Source: Pedobacter sp. Leaf194
Lineage (GTDB): Bacteria; Bacteroidota; Bacteroidia; Sphingobacteriales; Sphingobacteriaceae
Reading direction: 5' to 3'
Assembly (NCBI RefSeq): GCF_001423945.1
Contig: NZ_LMPU01000011.1
Span: forward strand, 164,900 to 228,899
Length of the DNA: 64,000 bases
Part shown: in pieces, positions 16,201 through 24,711 of the stretch
How positions within the stretch are numbered: position 1 is the first letter of the stretch
Layout: the number at the start of each line of letters is the position of its first letter
The notes under the pieces: generated by a model
Seen by the model: only the letters and a program-made list of their open reading frames with translations
Told to the model about the DNA's origin: nothing
Databases searched by the model: none
Position numbers and translations under genes: made by a program

Positions 16201-18330
16201 ATGGACAATCGAATATCAAAAGATGCAAATGACCGTGTAGATGGAATTTACAAGGTGACGGGAAAAGCTAAATACTTTGCCGAATATGAATTGCCAGGCT
16301 TAACTTATGGCGTTTTAGTAACGAGTACAATTACAAAAGGCAAGATAACTGCGCTCGATACAAAGGCCGCTGAAAAAGCGCCTGGCGTTATTGCAGTAAT
16401 ATCGCACTTAAATAAGCCATCTGCTCCGGCTTATGAGCAAGAGGGTGGCTCACCCTTCAAAATTTTCTATACTGACAAGATCTTTTTCAACGGGCAGCCA
16501 ATTGCGATTGTAGTTGCTAACACTTTCGAAAGAGCAACATATGCTGCATCGCTGGTGAAAGCGACTTACTCTAAAGAAGAATTTAATACCGATTTTGAAA
16601 AAGCGGTAAAGGATGCAAAATCGAAGAAGCTGCAGGGACAGCCAGATTATAAACGAGGTACAGAAAATGCATATAAAACTGCAGAGGTACAAATCGAATC
16701 GCAATATCATCTGCCAATAGAAACACACAACCCGATGGAGTTGGCGGGAATTATAGCAGACTGGCGCCCAAATAACCAGGTAACTGTTTATGCGAAAACG
16801 CAGGGCGTTAAGGCAACGCAGGGAACCATTGCAAACGTATTTAAAATTCCGGTAGAAAATATCCAGGTAAATTCTGAATTTGTGGGTGGTGGCTTTGGAA
16901 TGGGCCTTAGAACCTGGCCATTGGAAATAGCAACGGTTATGGCATCAAAGCATATCGCTAAACCTGTAAAGCTTGTAATTACCCGCATGCAAATGTTTAC
17001 CATGGTGGGTAACAGGCCGGCAGCAGTGCAAACCGTGGGTTTAGGGGCGAATAAGGATGGAACCTTAACAGGCATAACGCACAGAGCCTTTGGCGAAACT
17101 TCTGCTTATGAAAATTTCACCGAAGGTGTCGTAAACATGGCTAAATTTATGTATCAATGCGATAATGTAAATACACAATACACCGTTGTACCTGTAGATT
17201 TAGGCGTGCCAATCTGGATGCGTGGGCCGGGAGAAGCAACAGGTGCCTTCGCCCTCGAAAGTGCTATTGACGAGCTTGCGCATGCTTTAGATATGGATCC
17301 GCTGGAATTCCGGACGAAGAATGACCCTGAAAAAGACCAGCAACGCAACAAACCTTTTTCTGATAAAAACATTAAGGAAGCTTATAAAATAGGCGCCGAA
17401 AAAATTGGCTGGTCGGAACGAAAGAACAAGCCAGGCAGTTTGATAGATGGCCAATGGAAAAGCGGCTACGGCGTAAGTATCGGTGTTTTTAATGCGAACA
17501 GGGGCAGGGCAAGCGTGAAAGGTATTCTAAAAGCCGATGGCACATTAATTTTACAAAGTGCTACAAGTGATATTGGTCCGGGTACGGGAACCGGTATGAC
17601 GCTCATCGCGAGTAAACTGTTGGGCATTCCGGGTGATAAGATAAAGTTTGAGCTCGGCGATTCTTCGTTACCACCTGCGCCTAGCCAGGGTGGTTCGGCA
17701 ACATTATCTACCGTCGGTTCTGCTGTAAACGATGTTTGCGTAAGCTTAAAGTCGACCATAGCAGAGCTTGCCGCAAACTCGAATATGGATGCCACTTCAA
17801 ATTTTGTAGATGTGTTGAAGAAAAACAGCTTGCCCTCAATTGAGGTTATCAGGCAAAGTCAGGCGGGCAAGGAACGTGAAGATTATTCCATGTATTCTTT
17901 TTCCATCCACTTTGTGAAAGTTAAAGTGAATAGCCTAACCGGTGTGGTTAAGGTAGATAAAATTGTTTCAGTTGGCGATTCCGGAACGATAGTAAGTCCG
18001 AAAACTGCCAGAAGCCAAATGGTTGGCGGCGCCGTGGGTGGTGTTGGCATGGCGTTAACCGAAGAATCGGTAATAGACCATCGCTATGGCAGGTATATTA
18101 ATAACAATTTTGCAGACTACCACGTGCCGGTAAATGCGGACATCCCTGAAATTGAAGTACATTTTATAAACAAGCCAGACCCCTACATAAATCCGATGGG
18201 CGCAAAAGGAATGGGTGAAATTGCTTTGATTGGTTTTTCTGCGGCCGTAGCAAATGCGGTTTTCAACGCTACCGGTAAGCGGATAAGAACACTTCCAATT
18301 ACACCCGACAAAATATTGGCGAGCGTTTAA
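16201..18330 (+). CDS. Molybdenum hydroxylase, molybdopterin-binding large subunit (PaoC/YagR type)
   Basis: 709 aa. The start MDNRISKDANDRVDGIYKVTGKAKY, the substrate/cofactor loops GGGFGMGLR and RGPGEATGAFALES, and the catalytic glutamate Glu673 in GAKGMGEIAL fit the PaoC branch of aldehyde oxidoreductases. Two bases separate it from the FAD subunit gene. The likely reaction is oxidation of aldehydes (often aromatic) in the periplasm. No PaoD/XdhC-type cofactor-insertion chaperone is next to it. Confidence 0.92.
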   Translation: MDNRISKDANDRVDGIYKVTGKAKYFAEYELPGLTYGVLVTSTITKGKITALDTKAAEKAPGVIAVISHLNKPSAPAYEQEGGSPFKIFYTDKIFFNGQPIAIVVANTFERATYAASLVKATYSKEEFNTDFEKAVKDAKSKKLQGQPDYKRGTENAYKTAEVQIESQYHLPIETHNPMELAGIIADWRPNNQVTVYAKTQGVKATQGTIANVFKIPVENIQVNSEFVGGGFGMGLRTWPLEIATVMASKHIAKPVKLVITRMQMFTMVGNRPAAVQTVGLGANKDGTLTGITHRAFGETSAYENFTEGVVNMAKFMYQCDNVNTQYTVVPVDLGVPIWMRGPGEATGAFALESAIDELAHALDMDPLEFRTKNDPEKDQQRNKPFSDKNIKEAYKIGAEKIGWSERKNKPGSLIDGQWKSGYGVSIGVFNANRGRASVKGILKADGTLILQSATSDIGPGTGTGMTLIASKLLGIPGDKIKFELGDSSLPPAPSQGGSATLSTVGSAVNDVCVSLKSTIAELAANSNMDATSNFVDVLKKNSLPSIEVIRQSQAGKEREDYSMYSFSIHFVKVKVNSLTGVVKVDKIVSVGDSGTIVSPKTARSQMVGGAVGGVGMALTEESVIDHRYGRYINNNFADYHVPVNADIPEIEVHFINKPDPYINPMGAKGMGEIALIGFSAAVANAVFNATGKRIRTLPITPDKILASV

Positions 18331-18342
18331 TGATTTTCAGTT

Positions 18343-18387
18343 AACCAACAAAGGCGAACCGATTGGTTCGCCTTTGTTGGTTTTTCT
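18343..18387. terminator. Strong bidirectional terminator after the hydroxylase operon
   Basis: A perfect 18-pair stem (AACCAACAAAGGCGAACC and its complement) with a GATT loop and T-runs on both sides, between convergent genes. Confidence 0.95.
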
Positions 18388-18399
18388 TTAATGTAAATG

Positions 18400-20013
18400 T
18401 TATTTGGCTGTTGATTTGCCATCATATGTAGCAGCTAATTTCAATGCGTTATAAGCATTAACAATTCCGCCACTAATAGATAAATCTGCAAATGGAACGG
18501 ATGCTTTCGGCGCATCATCGCCTTCGCCTTTTTTGTATTCTACATTGTGGTTCACTTTAACAACAGATTTTACGATGATCTCTTTAACCTGAGCTGCGCT
18601 AAGTTTTGGATAATATGAGCGAATCAAAGCCGCCAAGCCTGCTACTACTGGCGAAGCCATACTTGTCCCATCTAAATTTTTGTATTTCGAATCCGGAATT
18701 GTAGAGTAAATCTGAACGCCGGGAGCGAAAACATCAACCTGGGTTTTACCAAAGTTGGAGAAACTCGCTTTCAGGGTTTCGTCGTCTTTTGGCCCTGATG
18801 CGCCAACGGTAATCCATGATGCAATTGTTTTCTCATCTAAGTCTTTGTGGTTAGGAAAATTATTCTCGGTGTCGATATCTTTATTTTCGTTACCAGCCGC
18901 TTGCACAATTAATACATCTTTTGAGGCTGCATATTTCATCGCTTCGTTTACAACAGCTTTATTCCAGCTGTAGGCTTTTCCGAAGCTCATGTTAATAACC
19001 TTAGCACCGTTATCAACCGCGTAACGAATCGCATTGGCAACGTCTTTATCGCGTTCATCACCATTAGGCGTACACCGAACACCCATAATTAAGACGTTAT
19101 CGGCCACGCCGTTTATGCCAAGTTTGTTGGTTCTGTCGGCGCCAATAATACCGGCAACGTGCGAACCATGCATCGCATCAGGGCCTTTCACGTCATTATT
19201 TCCGTAGTTTTTCTCGTTGTCGTTGTTAGGGTCATCACCAACAATATCACGTGGATTATAATCAAGGTTTAGGTTGTAATTTGCTTGTTCGGTATAATAT
19301 TTTACGCCTTCCGTAATTTGGTCCTCATAGAAATCTTTGAAGCTTCCTTTTTTCAATTCTTGAGACAAAACTTCCTGAATCCGTGCATCAGCGTTAGTTT
19401 CAGGTTTAAACTTAACAAAATCTTCAGCAGTAGGATTCGGTTTCCCTATCTTTTTCACAACAGCATCTAAAGCATTTTTAAAGCCAGCCAAACCTGCCAG
19501 ATTTGCGTTTGCTTCACCAAGTTGCTTTTCCAAATCAGAGCGCATAACTTTAAATGCTTCATAGTCTTTTTTGTCCTGCTCGGTAACGTTTGCGTCAGTT
19601 GTGTTTGCAAATCTTTTCATGTCTCTGCGAACTAAACGGGTAAGTTCCAGGGTCTCATGGTCTACAGAACCTTTTGGGCCTCCGATAAAATTCCAGCCAT
19701 GAATATCGTCGACATAACCATTATTATCGTCGTCTTTCCCATTGCCAGCCACTTCTTTTGTATTCACCCACATAACACGCTTCAAGTCTTCATGTTGCGC
19801 ATCTACGCCGCCATCATTCACGGCCACGATAACTTTGGTCGATTTTTTACCTTTCAGTAATTCTTTATATGCTTTTTCCGTACCGATTCCAAATACCGAA
19901 TCAGTTTTTAAGTCGAGATTTTGCCAGTTCGCTTTCTGCGCATTTGCGAGAAAAGGCACTGATATAATCGCTGCTAAACTAAATAACCTTTTAAAAATTT
20001 TACTCTTATTCAT
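18400..20013 (-). CDS. Subtilase (S8) family serine protease, exported
   Basis: 537 aa with a signal peptide ending near FLANAQ. The triad is Asp67 (VAVNDGGVD), His285 (MHGSHVAG) and Ser451 (LDGTSMASP), with the oxyanion Asn in QAAGNEN. The Asp-to-His distance of 218 residues is far longer than in plain subtilisins: residues about 120-255 form a charged, helix-rich insert. No C-terminal sorting domain is visible. Likely a periplasmic or secreted peptidase; substrate unknown. Confidence 0.93.
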   Translation of the reverse strand: MNKSKIFKRLFSLAAIISVPFLANAQKANWQNLDLKTDSVFGIGTEKAYKELLKGKKSTKVIVAVNDGGVDAQHEDLKRVMWVNTKEVAGNGKDDDNNGYVDDIHGWNFIGGPKGSVDHETLELTRLVRRDMKRFANTTDANVTEQDKKDYEAFKVMRSDLEKQLGEANANLAGLAGFKNALDAVVKKIGKPNPTAEDFVKFKPETNADARIQEVLSQELKKGSFKDFYEDQITEGVKYYTEQANYNLNLDYNPRDIVGDDPNNDNEKNYGNNDVKGPDAMHGSHVAGIIGADRTNKLGINGVADNVLIMGVRCTPNGDERDKDVANAIRYAVDNGAKVINMSFGKAYSWNKAVVNEAMKYAASKDVLIVQAAGNENKDIDTENNFPNHKDLDEKTIASWITVGASGPKDDETLKASFSNFGKTQVDVFAPGVQIYSTIPDSKYKNLDGTSMASPVVAGLAALIRSYYPKLSAAQVKEIIVKSVVKVNHNVEYKKGEGDDAPKASVPFADLSISGGIVNAYNALKLAATYDGKSTAK

Positions 20014-20108
20014 TTCTGTTTTTTGTATTTAACGGCAAAATATAGCTTTAATTTTCATCAAAAGATAAACCCATTAATAAAAATGATGTTCGCCGAACAT
20101 TTTATAAA

Positions 20109-20148
20109 TAAAAAGCAGGATTTGTTACAAAACAAGTCCTGCTTTTTA
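20109..20148 (-). terminator. Terminator of the DUF4142 gene
   Basis: AAAAAGCAGGA / TCCTGCTTTTT with further pairing inside, just past the 3' end of the gene at 20166. Confidence 0.85.
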
Positions 20149-20165
20149 AAATAATATATGTGATG

Positions 20166-20759
20166 TTATTTTATTGCTGAGGCAATTTCTTTTGCTTTTG
20201 CAGTGTGGCCTTCAATAACGCTCAGGGTTTTTGTTGCCCAGGCTTTTAAATCAAGGTCTTTATTTTGTTTGCCCTGCTCAAAAAGTTTTACCGTTTTTTC
20301 ATGGTCATCTACCATCATCGCAATGTAGTGTTTATCAAAATTATCGCCTGTCATCTTTTTCATTTCATCCAGATGTATTTGCTCATCTGCAGGTAACGCA
20401 TCAGGAGTAATTATTTTTGCTTTAGAAGCAAGCGCTTTAAGCTCCTGATTTGCCTTACTGTGGTCTGTAATCATTTGCTGGGCGAAATTCTTAACCTCAC
20501 CATTTTTTGCATTTTTGAGTGCTATTTTTGCTGCTTCAACTTCCATTATCCCACCTACAGCTGCTTTTTTTAGAAATGTCGCTCCATCATCATCCAATGT
20601 AGTTTCGGTACTTTCTGAGCCAGAAACATGCACGCCATTAACCATTGTAGTATCGCCACCTACGCTGTCTTTTGTAGTTGATGACTTTTTATCAGCAGTT
20701 TGGCAAGATTGTAAAATTACTAATGTAGAAAGGGCTAAACCTAAAAATATCTTTTTCAT
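20166..20759 (-). CDS. DUF4142 lipoprotein
   Basis: Starting at ATG 20759 the protein is 197 aa with a lipoprotein signal (LVILQSC). The rest is a four-helix, ferritin-like DUF4142 domain: FLKKAAVGGIMEVEAAKIAL, FAQQMITDHSKANQEL, HYIAMMVDDHEKTVKLFEQG. The in-frame extension to 20789 adds ten residues and is rejected. The function is not established; the family is common in Bacteroidota and Proteobacteria envelopes. Confidence 0.88.
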   Translation of the reverse strand: MKKIFLGLALSTLVILQSCQTADKKSSTTKDSVGGDTTMVNGVHVSGSESTETTLDDDGATFLKKAAVGGIMEVEAAKIALKNAKNGEVKNFAQQMITDHSKANQELKALASKAKIITPDALPADEQIHLDEMKKMTGDNFDKHYIAMMVDDHEKTVKLFEQGKQNKDLDLKAWATKTLSVIEGHTAKAKEIASAIK

Positions 20760-20824
20760 TGCTTTTTCTTTTGTTTGCTTAAAAAACAAGAAAGCGTTGA
20801 AAAGGTTTTTAATTAACGAAGCGT

Positions 20825-21265
20825 TTACTGCGGGTCGTACACATTGTTAACTACGATTGCCATCTGGCGCTCGGGATTTTTTATTTCCGAGAATCCAAAT
20901 TGCCGGTATAACTCGTGTGCATCTAGTGTGGTAAGTTGATAACGTCGTAAACCTTGTAAATCAGGATGGAAAATCATGAAAGACATTAATTTTTTAGAAA
21001 GGCCAAGTCCACGGTATTCAAGCTCAATGTAAACGTCGCACAGGTATGCAAAAGTTGCCTTATCCGTTACCCATCTCGAAAAACCTATTTGTAAATCACC
21101 CTTATAAATACCAAAACAAAGCGAATTTTCTAATGATTTTTTAACCGTAGCCTTAGGTATGTTTTTGGCCCAGTAAGATTCCTTGCTCAAATAACGATGG
21201 ATGGCATCGAGTTGTAAAAGGTCTTTATTATCAGAAAAGACAAAACCATGTTCACTAATTTCCAT
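20825..21265 (-). CDS. GNAT family N-acetyltransferase
   Basis: 146 aa. The acetyl-CoA segment is in the pattern YLCDVYIELEYRGLGLSKKLM (Q/RxxGxG variant RGLGLS), followed by the late helix AHELYRQFGF. Substrate unknown. It is transcribed toward the DUF4142 gene with a 65-base gap. Confidence 0.85.
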   Translation of the reverse strand: MEISEHGFVFSDNKDLLQLDAIHRYLSKESYWAKNIPKATVKKSLENSLCFGIYKGDLQIGFSRWVTDKATFAYLCDVYIELEYRGLGLSKKLMSFMIFHPDLQGLRRYQLTTLDAHELYRQFGFSEIKNPERQMAIVVNNVYDPQ

Positions 21266-21336
21266 ATGGGATGATGCTTGTTTTTTATTTATACATGGAC
21301 AGATTAGGGCGAAATAGTTCGCTAAAATTCGAACCC

Positions 21337-21828
21337 TTAGTTGCGCATATTAATATACTGTAGTGGCTGGCCAAAATCCTCGTTACGGCAAAGGTTAATT
21401 ACCGCTTGCAAATCGTCGATTTTTTTTGCGGTAACCCTAACCTGGTCATCCATTATTGACGGTTGTACTTTGAGGCCGCTCGCTTTAATTTTAGCCACAA
21501 CTTTCTTCGCAGCTTCTTTATCCAAACCCTCTTTAATGCTTATTTCTTTACGAATCATATTTCCTGATGCCTGTTGTTCATCTCCGAAGTCCAGACTTTT
21601 TGGATCGAGGTTTTGTTTCATCATCCTGGAAATTATCGACCCTTCAATAGCTTTTAAACGCATATCATCTTCCGTAACAATGGTTACGATGTTGGTTTTC
21701 TTATCAAGGTCTATCGTACTCTTTGAGCCATTGAAATCGAAACGGTTCAAAATTTCTTTTTTAGCATTGTTGATTGCGTTGTCGAGTGTTTGCGCATCAA
21801 CTTTACTTACAATATCAAAAGAAGGCAT
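21337..21828 (-). CDS. yajQ: YajQ family nucleotide-binding protein
   Basis: 163 aa, the full family length. MPSFDIVSKVDAQTLDNAINNAKKEI, then FNGSKSTI, and ending GQPLQYINMRN, are characteristic of YajQ (UPF0234). Members have two ferredoxin-like domains; some bind cyclic di-GMP or nucleotides. A long antisense frame is only its shadow. Confidence 0.93.
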   Translation of the reverse strand: MPSFDIVSKVDAQTLDNAINNAKKEILNRFDFNGSKSTIDLDKKTNIVTIVTEDDMRLKAIEGSIISRMMKQNLDPKSLDFGDEQQASGNMIRKEISIKEGLDKEAAKKVVAKIKASGLKVQPSIMDDQVRVTAKKIDDLQAVINLCRNEDFGQPLQYINMRN

Positions 21829-21903
21829 GGTTTTAGCTTTAAAGTAAAAAAATAAGTAGATTTAGTACATCATTACTGATGCTACAAAAAAACGAAAAAT
21901 ATT

Positions 21904-22554
21904 ATGAAAACCACTAAAGCGAAGACGCTAAAAAAAACAACAAAAAAAGATGCGAAGAAACAGTTGGAGCAATCTTTAACGGCTCAGTTTTTGGAAGTCG
22001 TTAAAAGTTTAGGTCACGACGCGTCGGAGATTAGTGCGGAGGTTGCAAAAGCGAGCAAAAGAGTGGCAAAGAAGCTGACAAAAAAGTTTACGGTTATAAA
22101 GGCTGACGTGGGACATAAAATAGATGACATACTCCATTCAGCGAAGACGGTTAAAAAAGATATTAAAAAACCAGTAGAAAAAGCGGCAGCTAAAGCTGAA
22201 AAGGTGGTTAAAAAAGCGGTTTCGAAAGCGAAACCAGTTGTGCAAAGTGTAAAAGTTGCTGCAATAGCGACAGAAGAAAAGGCTGAAAAGGCGATTTCAA
22301 AGCCAATTGCTAAGGCTGTTTCGAGTGCTAAGGCGGTAGTTTCGGCAGCAGAAAAATCTGCCGGGAACGCAACGGAGGTAGTAAAAACTGCTGCAGATAA
22401 TTCTGCATCAAAAGGAGTTATCGCTGCAAAACAGGCCGTTAAGAAAGTTGCGTCGAAAGCAAGTGAAACTGAGCCGGCAACCACAGCTAAAAAGATTGCT
22501 TCTGAAGCAAAGCCGGTGGCAAAAAAGGTTGCAAAAACAACAACGACTAAATAG
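21904..22554 (+). CDS. Lysine/alanine-rich histone H1-like protein
   Basis: 216 aa with 50 Lys (23%) and 43 Ala (20%), one Arg, no Cys and no Trp. Residues about 20-60 form a more ordinary amphipathic segment (LEQSLTAQFLEVVKSLGHDASEISAEVAKA), and the rest is a low-complexity AK/KP tail (KKPVEKA, SKAKPVV, ISKPIAKA, AKPVAKK). This is the composition of bacterial H1-like DNA-binding proteins such as AlgP or the PhaF tail. It is 98 bases upstream of ppk1 on the same strand. Binding to nucleic acid or polyphosphate is inferred from charge only. Confidence 0.8.
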   Translation: MKTTKAKTLKKTTKKDAKKQLEQSLTAQFLEVVKSLGHDASEISAEVAKASKRVAKKLTKKFTVIKADVGHKIDDILHSAKTVKKDIKKPVEKAAAKAEKVVKKAVSKAKPVVQSVKVAAIATEEKAEKAISKPIAKAVSSAKAVVSAAEKSAGNATEVVKTAADNSASKGVIAAKQAVKKVASKASETEPATTAKKIASEAKPVAKKVAKTTTTK

Positions 22555-22619
22555 TTTGTTAACATTAATATGGTTACGAATTAACATCCACTTAACAAAT
22601 TAATTTGCAGTTTTGAGCG

Positions 22620-22650
22620 TCCCTGTTTTGGCAGGGATTTTTATTTTTTT
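22620..22650 (+). terminator. Hairpin with T-run immediately before ppk1
   Basis: TCCCTG-TTTTGG-CAGGGA followed by a 13-base T-rich run, ending two bases before the ppk1 ATG at 22653. It should terminate the H1-like gene, yet it leaves no room for a separate ppk1 promoter downstream of it. TTAATTTG at 22600-22607 is one base off the -7 element TAnnTTTG. Confidence 0.75.
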
Positions 22651-22652
22651 AA

Positions 22653-24710
22653 ATGAGCAAGAAGAAGATACCTTTTTTTAATCGCGAAATAAGTTGGTTG
22701 TATTTTAATGAACGCGTACTGCAAGAGGCGGCAGATGAAACAGTTCCTTTGATTGAGCGCATCAAGTTTTTGTCAATCTTCTCATCAAATCTCGAAGAAT
22801 TTTATAGAGTTAGGGTTGCTACGATGACCCGTTTAACGAACTTAAACGAGAAAGCAAAAGCGCTGTTGGGTTTCAATCCCAAAAAAATTCTAAACGAAAT
22901 TAAAAATATTGTTGTTAGGCAAGAGCGTAAATTCGACCAGCTTTTTCAGGCTACGCTTATAAATGAATTGGCACAAAACAGAATCTTTATTTTAAACGAT
23001 ACGCAACTGAATGTTAGTCGCGGAGAGTTTGTGAAAAACCATTTCAGAGATAAAATCCTCTCTAATCTGGTGCCAATAATGCTGGATATGGATAAGCCTT
23101 TTCTGGAGTTAAAGGACAGGTTCTTATATTTCTTTGTAAAACTATCGAGGCAAGACACAAAACTGAGGGAAAAGTATGCACTGATTGAAATACCTCCAAA
23201 TCTGCCTCGTTTTTTGGTGTTGCCAGAAACCAATGATCTTAAATTTATCATCCTCGCGGAAGACATTATCCGTTATTGCCTCGATGACATTTTTTATGTT
23301 TTTACATACGATAATTTAGAAGCTTACTCGATTCAACTTACCAGAGATGCCGAACTGGATATAGATAAAAACATAAACGATAAGTTTATTGAAGATTTGA
23401 AGAGTAGTCTCGAAAAGCGTAAAAAAGGTAAACCAATGCGTTTGCTTTACGATTCTGCAATGCCATTGAATATGCTTACCGTTTTGGTAAATAAATTAAA
23501 ACTGGAAGCAGAAAGCTTAATTCCCGGAAACCGGTACCATAAATTTGGTGATTTTATTGCCTTCCCGAATGTGGGGGGAAAAGATTTGGAATATCCACCC
23601 AATGTGCCATTAAAAGTACACGGACTACATCGAACTGAAAGCGTTTTCGCGAAGATTGCCCAGAGAGATTACCTGGTAAATTTGCCTTATCAATCTTATG
23701 ATTACATCATTCTATTTTTAAGGGAAGCAGCGATTGACCCAAAGGTTACAGATATACAAATCACCTTATACCGGTTGGCAGAGAATTCAAAGGTTATAAA
23801 TGCTTTGATTAACGCGGCTAAAAATGGCAAGAATGTCTCTGTATTACTCGAGTTAAAGGCCAGGTTTGATGAACAGGCAAATATTTTCTGGACCAGCAGA
23901 TTAATGGAGGAAGGCGTAAAAGTTAATTATGGCTTAACCGATTATAAGGTACATTCCAAAATATGCCTGGTTAAACGCATGGAAAAAGATAAAGCGGTTT
24001 ACTATGCAAACCTTGCTACCGGAAATTTTAACGAAAAAACCGCCGGCCTTTACTGTGACCACAGCATTTTCACAGCGAAAAAGGAAATTACAAACGATTT
24101 GGTAAAACTTTTCGATGCGTTAACCAAACGTACAGTAACCAAAGGTTTCAAACATTTAATTGTATCACCTTTAGAAAGCCGCTCGAAACTTACAAACTTT
24201 ATTAACCGGGAGATTAGAAATGCCAAGGCAGGAAAATTAGCCTATATTTTACTAAAGGTTAATAGTTTAGCCGATGAGGGCATTATTACCAAACTTTACG
24301 AAGCAAGCAATGCCGGCGTTAAAATCCAGTTGATAGTAAGGGGAATTTGCTGCCTCGTGCCAGGCGTTGTCGGTTTTAGCGAAAACATTTCGGCCATTAG
24401 CATTATAGATAAATTTCTGGAGCATGCCAGGGTTTATATTTTCAGCAATAACGGAAAAAACGATATGTACCTTTCTTCTGCAGATTTGATGAGCAGAAAT
24501 TTCGAGCATAGGGTAGAAGTTGGCTTTCCTGTATTAGATGCTGATGTTAAGCAGGAAATTCAGGACATGATTGATTTGCAATTGCAGGACAATACCAAAT
24601 CACGCCAGATAAATGCTCAAAACAACAACAAATACCACAAAAACAGGTTAAGTAAAAAAACAAGGGCGCAAGTGGATATTTATAACTATTTGAAAACCAA
24701 GCATCAATAA
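22653..24710 (+). CDS. ppk1: Polyphosphate kinase 1
   Basis: 685 aa, the normal PPK1 length. It makes inorganic polyphosphate from ATP reversibly. FFNREISWLYFNERVLQEA begins the N domain; the auto-phosphorylated histidine is His434 in DYKVHSKICLVKR, within phospholipase-D-like repeats (ATGNFNEKTAGLYCDHSIF, SADLMSRNFEHRVEVGFPV). One base separates its stop from ppx, so the two are surely one transcript. Confidence 0.97.
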   Translation: MSKKKIPFFNREISWLYFNERVLQEAADETVPLIERIKFLSIFSSNLEEFYRVRVATMTRLTNLNEKAKALLGFNPKKILNEIKNIVVRQERKFDQLFQATLINELAQNRIFILNDTQLNVSRGEFVKNHFRDKILSNLVPIMLDMDKPFLELKDRFLYFFVKLSRQDTKLREKYALIEIPPNLPRFLVLPETNDLKFIILAEDIIRYCLDDIFYVFTYDNLEAYSIQLTRDAELDIDKNINDKFIEDLKSSLEKRKKGKPMRLLYDSAMPLNMLTVLVNKLKLEAESLIPGNRYHKFGDFIAFPNVGGKDLEYPPNVPLKVHGLHRTESVFAKIAQRDYLVNLPYQSYDYIILFLREAAIDPKVTDIQITLYRLAENSKVINALINAAKNGKNVSVLLELKARFDEQANIFWTSRLMEEGVKVNYGLTDYKVHSKICLVKRMEKDKAVYYANLATGNFNEKTAGLYCDHSIFTAKKEITNDLVKLFDALTKRTVTKGFKHLIVSPLESRSKLTNFINREIRNAKAGKLAYILLKVNSLADEGIITKLYEASNAGVKIQLIVRGICCLVPGVVGFSENISAISIIDKFLEHARVYIFSNNGKNDMYLSSADLMSRNFEHRVEVGFPVLDADVKQEIQDMIDLQLQDNTKSRQINAQNNNKYHKNRLSKKTRAQVDIYNYLKTKHQ

Positions 24711-24711
24711 T

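Noticed and set aside
21341..21847. 168-codon plus-strand frame
   Set aside because: Complete overlap with yajQ on the other strand; no domain recognised.
22014..22565. 183-codon minus-strand frame rich in Ala and Phe
   Set aside because: It is the reverse reading of the Lys/Ala-rich H1-like gene; AAA codons read as TTT give the odd Phe content.
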